From the NCBI GenBank assembly GCA_013415595.1, contig JAAEEW010000213.1, positions 1 through 7,179 of the forward strand: DNA of 7,179 nt, given 5' to 3'. This stretch comes from Methanosarcinales archaeon (lineage in GTDB: Archaea > Halobacteriota > Methanosarcinia > Methanotrichales > Methanotrichaceae). Made by a program: the position numbers and the translations under genes. This document shows positions 5,419 to 7,179 of the stretch, one piece after another. The notes beneath the pieces are model-generated. The model ran no database searches. It was given only the letters and a program-made list of their open reading frames with translations, and was not told the DNA's origin. The stretch's first letter is position 1. Every line of letters begins with the position of its first letter.

Positions 5419-6175
5419 CTTCTCGTCCAGCGCCCTGGTGGACCGGCCCTTCGACTGGGCCTACCAGCTTGAAGACCTGGGATACAGCGGCTGGGAGATC
5501 GTTAACGAGGGAAAGCAGCGGCTGACCAAGGAGACGGTGAAGCAGGCCAGGGAGATAGCACAGACCACCGGCCTGGTGATCACCATCCACCTGCCCTACT
5601 CGGACCTGAACCTGGCCAGCCTCAACCAGGCCATCTGGGAGGAGACGGTGCGGCAGATGAAGACCTGTCTCACCCTGGCCTCGGACTTCGCCAGGCTGGC
5701 CGTGGTCCACCCCGGCCACCTCTCGCCCCTGGGAAAGCAGCTGCCCGACGCCGCCTGGGAGCAGAACATCCTGGGAATACAGCAGATCTGCGACCACGCC
5801 GCCGACCTGGACATGACCGTGGCCGTGGAGAACATGGTGAACATCGAGTCCCTCCTGGGCAGGGTGCCCTCAGAGATCGCCGGCATCATGGAGAACGTGG
5901 ACCGCAGCAACCTGGGGTTCGTCCTGGATGTGGGCCACGCCAACACCAACGGGAACCTGGATAAATTCCTGGAGATGGTAGACCTGGTGATCCACGCCCA
6001 CATCCACGACAACCACGGCGAACGTGACGAGCACCTGCCCATCGGATCGGGGACCGTGAACTGGAGACGGGTGATGCAGGCCTTCAACGGATATTCCGGC
6101 CGCTTCGTCACCGAGTCCCGGTCCCTGGCCCAGGGCCAGGAGAGCCTGCAGCGCCTCAAGAAGTTCATGGCCTGA
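5411..6175 (+). CDS. Xylose isomerase-like/endonuclease IV-like TIM barrel protein
   Basis: This 254-residue protein belongs to the COG1082 / AP-endonuclease-2 superfamily of metal-dependent TIM barrels. That superfamily holds sugar-phosphate isomerases and epimerases as well as endonuclease IV (apurinic-site DNA repair). Barrel strands are visible as SGWEIV, VITIHLPY, LAVVHPGH, TVAVEN, LGFVLDVGHA, VIHAHIHDN and RFVTES. Candidate metal ligands, in order, are His60, His100, Glu140, Asp173, His176, His199, Asp206, His208 and Glu235. Their order and local spacing (D-x2-H, D-x-H) mirror the nine ligands of endonuclease IV. The HDNHGERDEHLPIGSG segment (199-214) is also common in isomerase-like members, so the reaction cannot be settled from sequence. 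At 254 residues it is somewhat shorter than bacterial endonuclease IV. It is translationally coupled to UPF0201 and lies 34 bp before the Trax-like gene. Superfamily is firm; substrate is unknown. Confidence 0.85.
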   Translation: MFSFSSSALVDRPFDWAYQLEDLGYSGWEIVNEGKQRLTKETVKQAREIAQTTGLVITIHLPYSDLNLASLNQAIWEETVRQMKTCLTLASDFARLAVVHPGHLSPLGKQLPDAAWEQNILGIQQICDHAADLDMTVAVENMVNIESLLGRVPSEIAGIMENVDRSNLGFVLDVGHANTNGNLDKFLEMVDLVIHAHIHDNHGERDEHLPIGSGTVNWRRVMQAFNGYSGRFVTESRSLAQGQESLQRLKKFMA

Positions 6176-6209
6176 AGGCCCGGAAGATCAGGCGGATAGG
6201 AGCAAACCC

Positions 6210-6848
6210 ATGTCAGACCTTGACCAACTGGCCAGCCGCTTCCTGGAGCACTTCGAGGCCAAGGATGCCGCCAGGGAAGAGTCGCTGAGGATGGCAAGGT
6301 CGGCCATCAGATCCTCATCCCGGGCCATCCGGTCCATCCACAGAGGCGAGATCTCCCAGGCAGAAGAGCACATCTCCCAGGGACTGGCCGCCCTGGAAAG
6401 GATCAACGCCCTGCTGGAAGAGCACAGGGACGTGCGCTACGCCGGCTACGTGGACGACGCGGAACAGGAGATAGCCGAGGCCCGGATCCTTCTATGCATC
6501 ATCACCGAGAGGCGACTCCCCCCGCCTGAAGAGGTGGGGGTGGACCTGGTCAACTACCTGGCCGGCCTGGGAGACGTGACCGGAGAGCTTCGCCGGCACA
6601 TCCTGGACCTGATCGGCACCGGCGAGCCGGAGAAGGCAGAGTACTTTTTAGAGACCATGGAGGAGATATTCCACCTGCTGATGCTCTTCGACTACCCGGA
6701 CGCCGTGACCCGGGGCCTCAGGAGGAAAGGCGACCTGGCCCGGTCCATGATGGAGAGGACCAGGGGAGATCTGGCCAACGCCCTTGGCCGGAGCAAGCTG
6801 GAAAAGCGGCTCAAACAGGCAGAGGATAAGCTTAAAGACCCGGACTGA
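6210..6848 (+). CDS. Translin-family protein, Trax-like, probable RNase
   Basis: The 212-residue, almost wholly helical protein belongs to the archaeal translin family (COG2178), related to eukaryotic translin and Trax, which form the ring-shaped RNase C3PO. The most diagnostic part is VDLVNYLAGLGDVTGELRR (111-129), which lines up with the human Trax segment VDYLLGVADLTGELMR. The second is the C-terminal GLRRKGDLARSMMERTRGDL. Human Trax cuts RNA with Glu126, Glu129 and Asp193; by my eye alignment the equivalents are Glu87, Glu90 (in QEIAEA) and Asp122, all present. It is therefore predicted to be catalytically competent, unlike translin itself. Archaeal homologues assemble as homo-oligomers and cleave RNA in vitro. 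The start has AGGAG at 6198-6202, 7 nt before the ATG. The gene lies 34 bp after the TIM barrel gene and 13 bp before sepS, suggesting a role in RNA turnover or tRNA processing. Confidence 0.88.
   Translation: MSDLDQLASRFLEHFEAKDAAREESLRMARSAIRSSSRAIRSIHRGEISQAEEHISQGLAALERINALLEEHRDVRYAGYVDDAEQEIAEARILLCIITERRLPPPEEVGVDLVNYLAGLGDVTGELRRHILDLIGTGEPEKAEYFLETMEEIFHLLMLFDYPDAVTRGLRRKGDLARSMMERTRGDLANALGRSKLEKRLKQAEDKLKDPD
6832..6837 (+). promoter_or_regulatory. Possible internal TATA-like element before sepS
   Basis: TTAAAG, preceded by GATAAGC, lies about 27-28 bases upstream of the sepS ATG inside the last codons of the Trax-like gene. That distance would suit a leaderless start, and sepS has no usable Shine-Dalgarno (AGGT ends one base before the ATG at 6862). 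The match to consensus is weak, so this is only a candidate second promoter. Confidence 0.25.
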
Positions 6849-6861
6849 AAAGCCTTAGGTC

Positions 6862-7179
6862 ATGAGATTCGATCCGGCCGAGATCAGAGCGGCTGCAAGC
6901 AAAGATTTCGATAGCGTCTGGCAGCAAGGAGTTGACTACCTGGGGAAGCCCTCCAGCAACCACAGATATCCCAGGCGCACCTGCCAGTACGGCACTCCTC
7001 ATCCCGTCTTCGATACCATTCACCAGCTCAGAGAAGCCTACCTCAGGTTGGGATTCGACGAGGCCATGAACCAGGTCATCGTCGATGCCGGCGACGTTTA
7101 CAAACAGTTCGGCTCCGAGGCCCTGGCCGTCCTGGACCGCTGCTTCTACCTGGCCGGCCTGCCCAGGCCCGACGCGGGC
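6862..7179 (+). CDS. sepS: O-phosphoseryl-tRNA synthetase (SepRS), N-terminal part, runs off right edge
   Basis: The first 106 codons are present and open to the window edge; the full enzyme is about 540 residues. SepRS is a class II synthetase related to the PheRS alpha subunit. It charges tRNA(Cys) with O-phosphoserine, which SepCysS then converts to Cys-tRNA(Cys), the methanogen route to cysteine. Recognition rests on characteristic N-terminal blocks: MRFDPAEI, HPVFDTIHQLREAYLRLGF (47-65), DVYKQFGSEALAVLDRCFYL (79-98, close to class II motif 1) and AGLPRPDAG at the edge. Catalytic motifs 2 and 3 and the anticodon-binding region lie outside the window. It follows the Trax-like gene by 13 bp and is probably the fifth gene of the prf1 operon, possibly with an additional promoter of its own. 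Identification is strong despite truncation by the window. Confidence 0.95.
   Translation, partial: MRFDPAEIRAAASKDFDSVWQQGVDYLGKPSSNHRYPRRTCQYGTPHPVFDTIHQLREAYLRLGFDEAMNQVIVDAGDVYKQFGSEALAVLDRCFYLAGLPRPDAG

Noticed and set aside
5596..6297. Minus-strand open frame of 233 codons opposite the TIM barrel gene
   Set aside because: It is antisense to a gene with conserved metal ligands, crosses into the Trax-like gene and has no promoter or ribosome-binding site of its own.
1..7179. tRNA, rRNA, CRISPR arrays, insertion sequences
   Set aside because: I saw no cloverleaf with a T-loop consensus, no regularly spaced repeats and no transposase-like frame anywhere in the window.

Overview
The window looks like chromosomal DNA from a methanogenic archaeon. 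The evidence is an archaeal class 1 release factor (aRF1), an O-phosphoseryl-tRNA synthetase (SepRS, essentially confined to methanogens and Archaeoglobus-type euryarchaeotes), a UPF0201 RNA-binding protein, a translin/Trax-type protein, and archaeal TATA-box promoters. The high GC of the conserved part (about 63% in a line counted inside prf1) together with secreted VWA and Ig-like lipoprotein genes suggests a high-GC member of the Methanotrichaceae (Methanothrix/Methanosaeta group). That placement is inference and has not been tested.

Layout. Positions 1-373 are AT-rich with no convincing gene; they hold small inverted repeats and the promoter for the next gene. Positions 374-2176 (+) encode a 600-residue secreted protein with a C-terminal von Willebrand A domain. 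Its base composition is visibly lower in GC than everything to its right, and it ends in a perfect terminator-like hairpin (2177-2200). A GC-rich, palindrome-rich intergenic region (2201-2371) carries a TATA box placed for leaderless transcription of a 119-residue lipoprotein (2372-2731, +). Convergent with it is a 250-residue methylthioinosine/methylthioadenosine phosphorylase (2760-3512, -), also apparently leaderless.

A 236-bp divergent promoter region then leads into a tight rightward operon of five genes: prf1 (aRF1, 3749-4990), a UPF0201 protein (5005-5418), a sugar-isomerase/endonuclease-IV-type TIM barrel (5411-6175), a Trax-like translin-family protein (6210-6848), and sepS, which runs off the right edge (6862-7179). 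Gaps are 14, -8, 34 and 13 bp.

How the genes may work together. prf1 and sepS act in translation (termination, and Sep-tRNA(Cys) synthesis). UPF0201 and the translin-family protein are predicted RNA-binding proteins. The translin-family protein keeps the three acidic residues that make Trax an RNase, and the TIM barrel keeps a full endonuclease-IV-like set of metal ligands. The operon can therefore be read as translation factors flanking two potentially nucleolytic, poorly characterised proteins. This is the most interesting part of the window. The left part (VWA protein, lipoprotein) is accessory cell-surface content.
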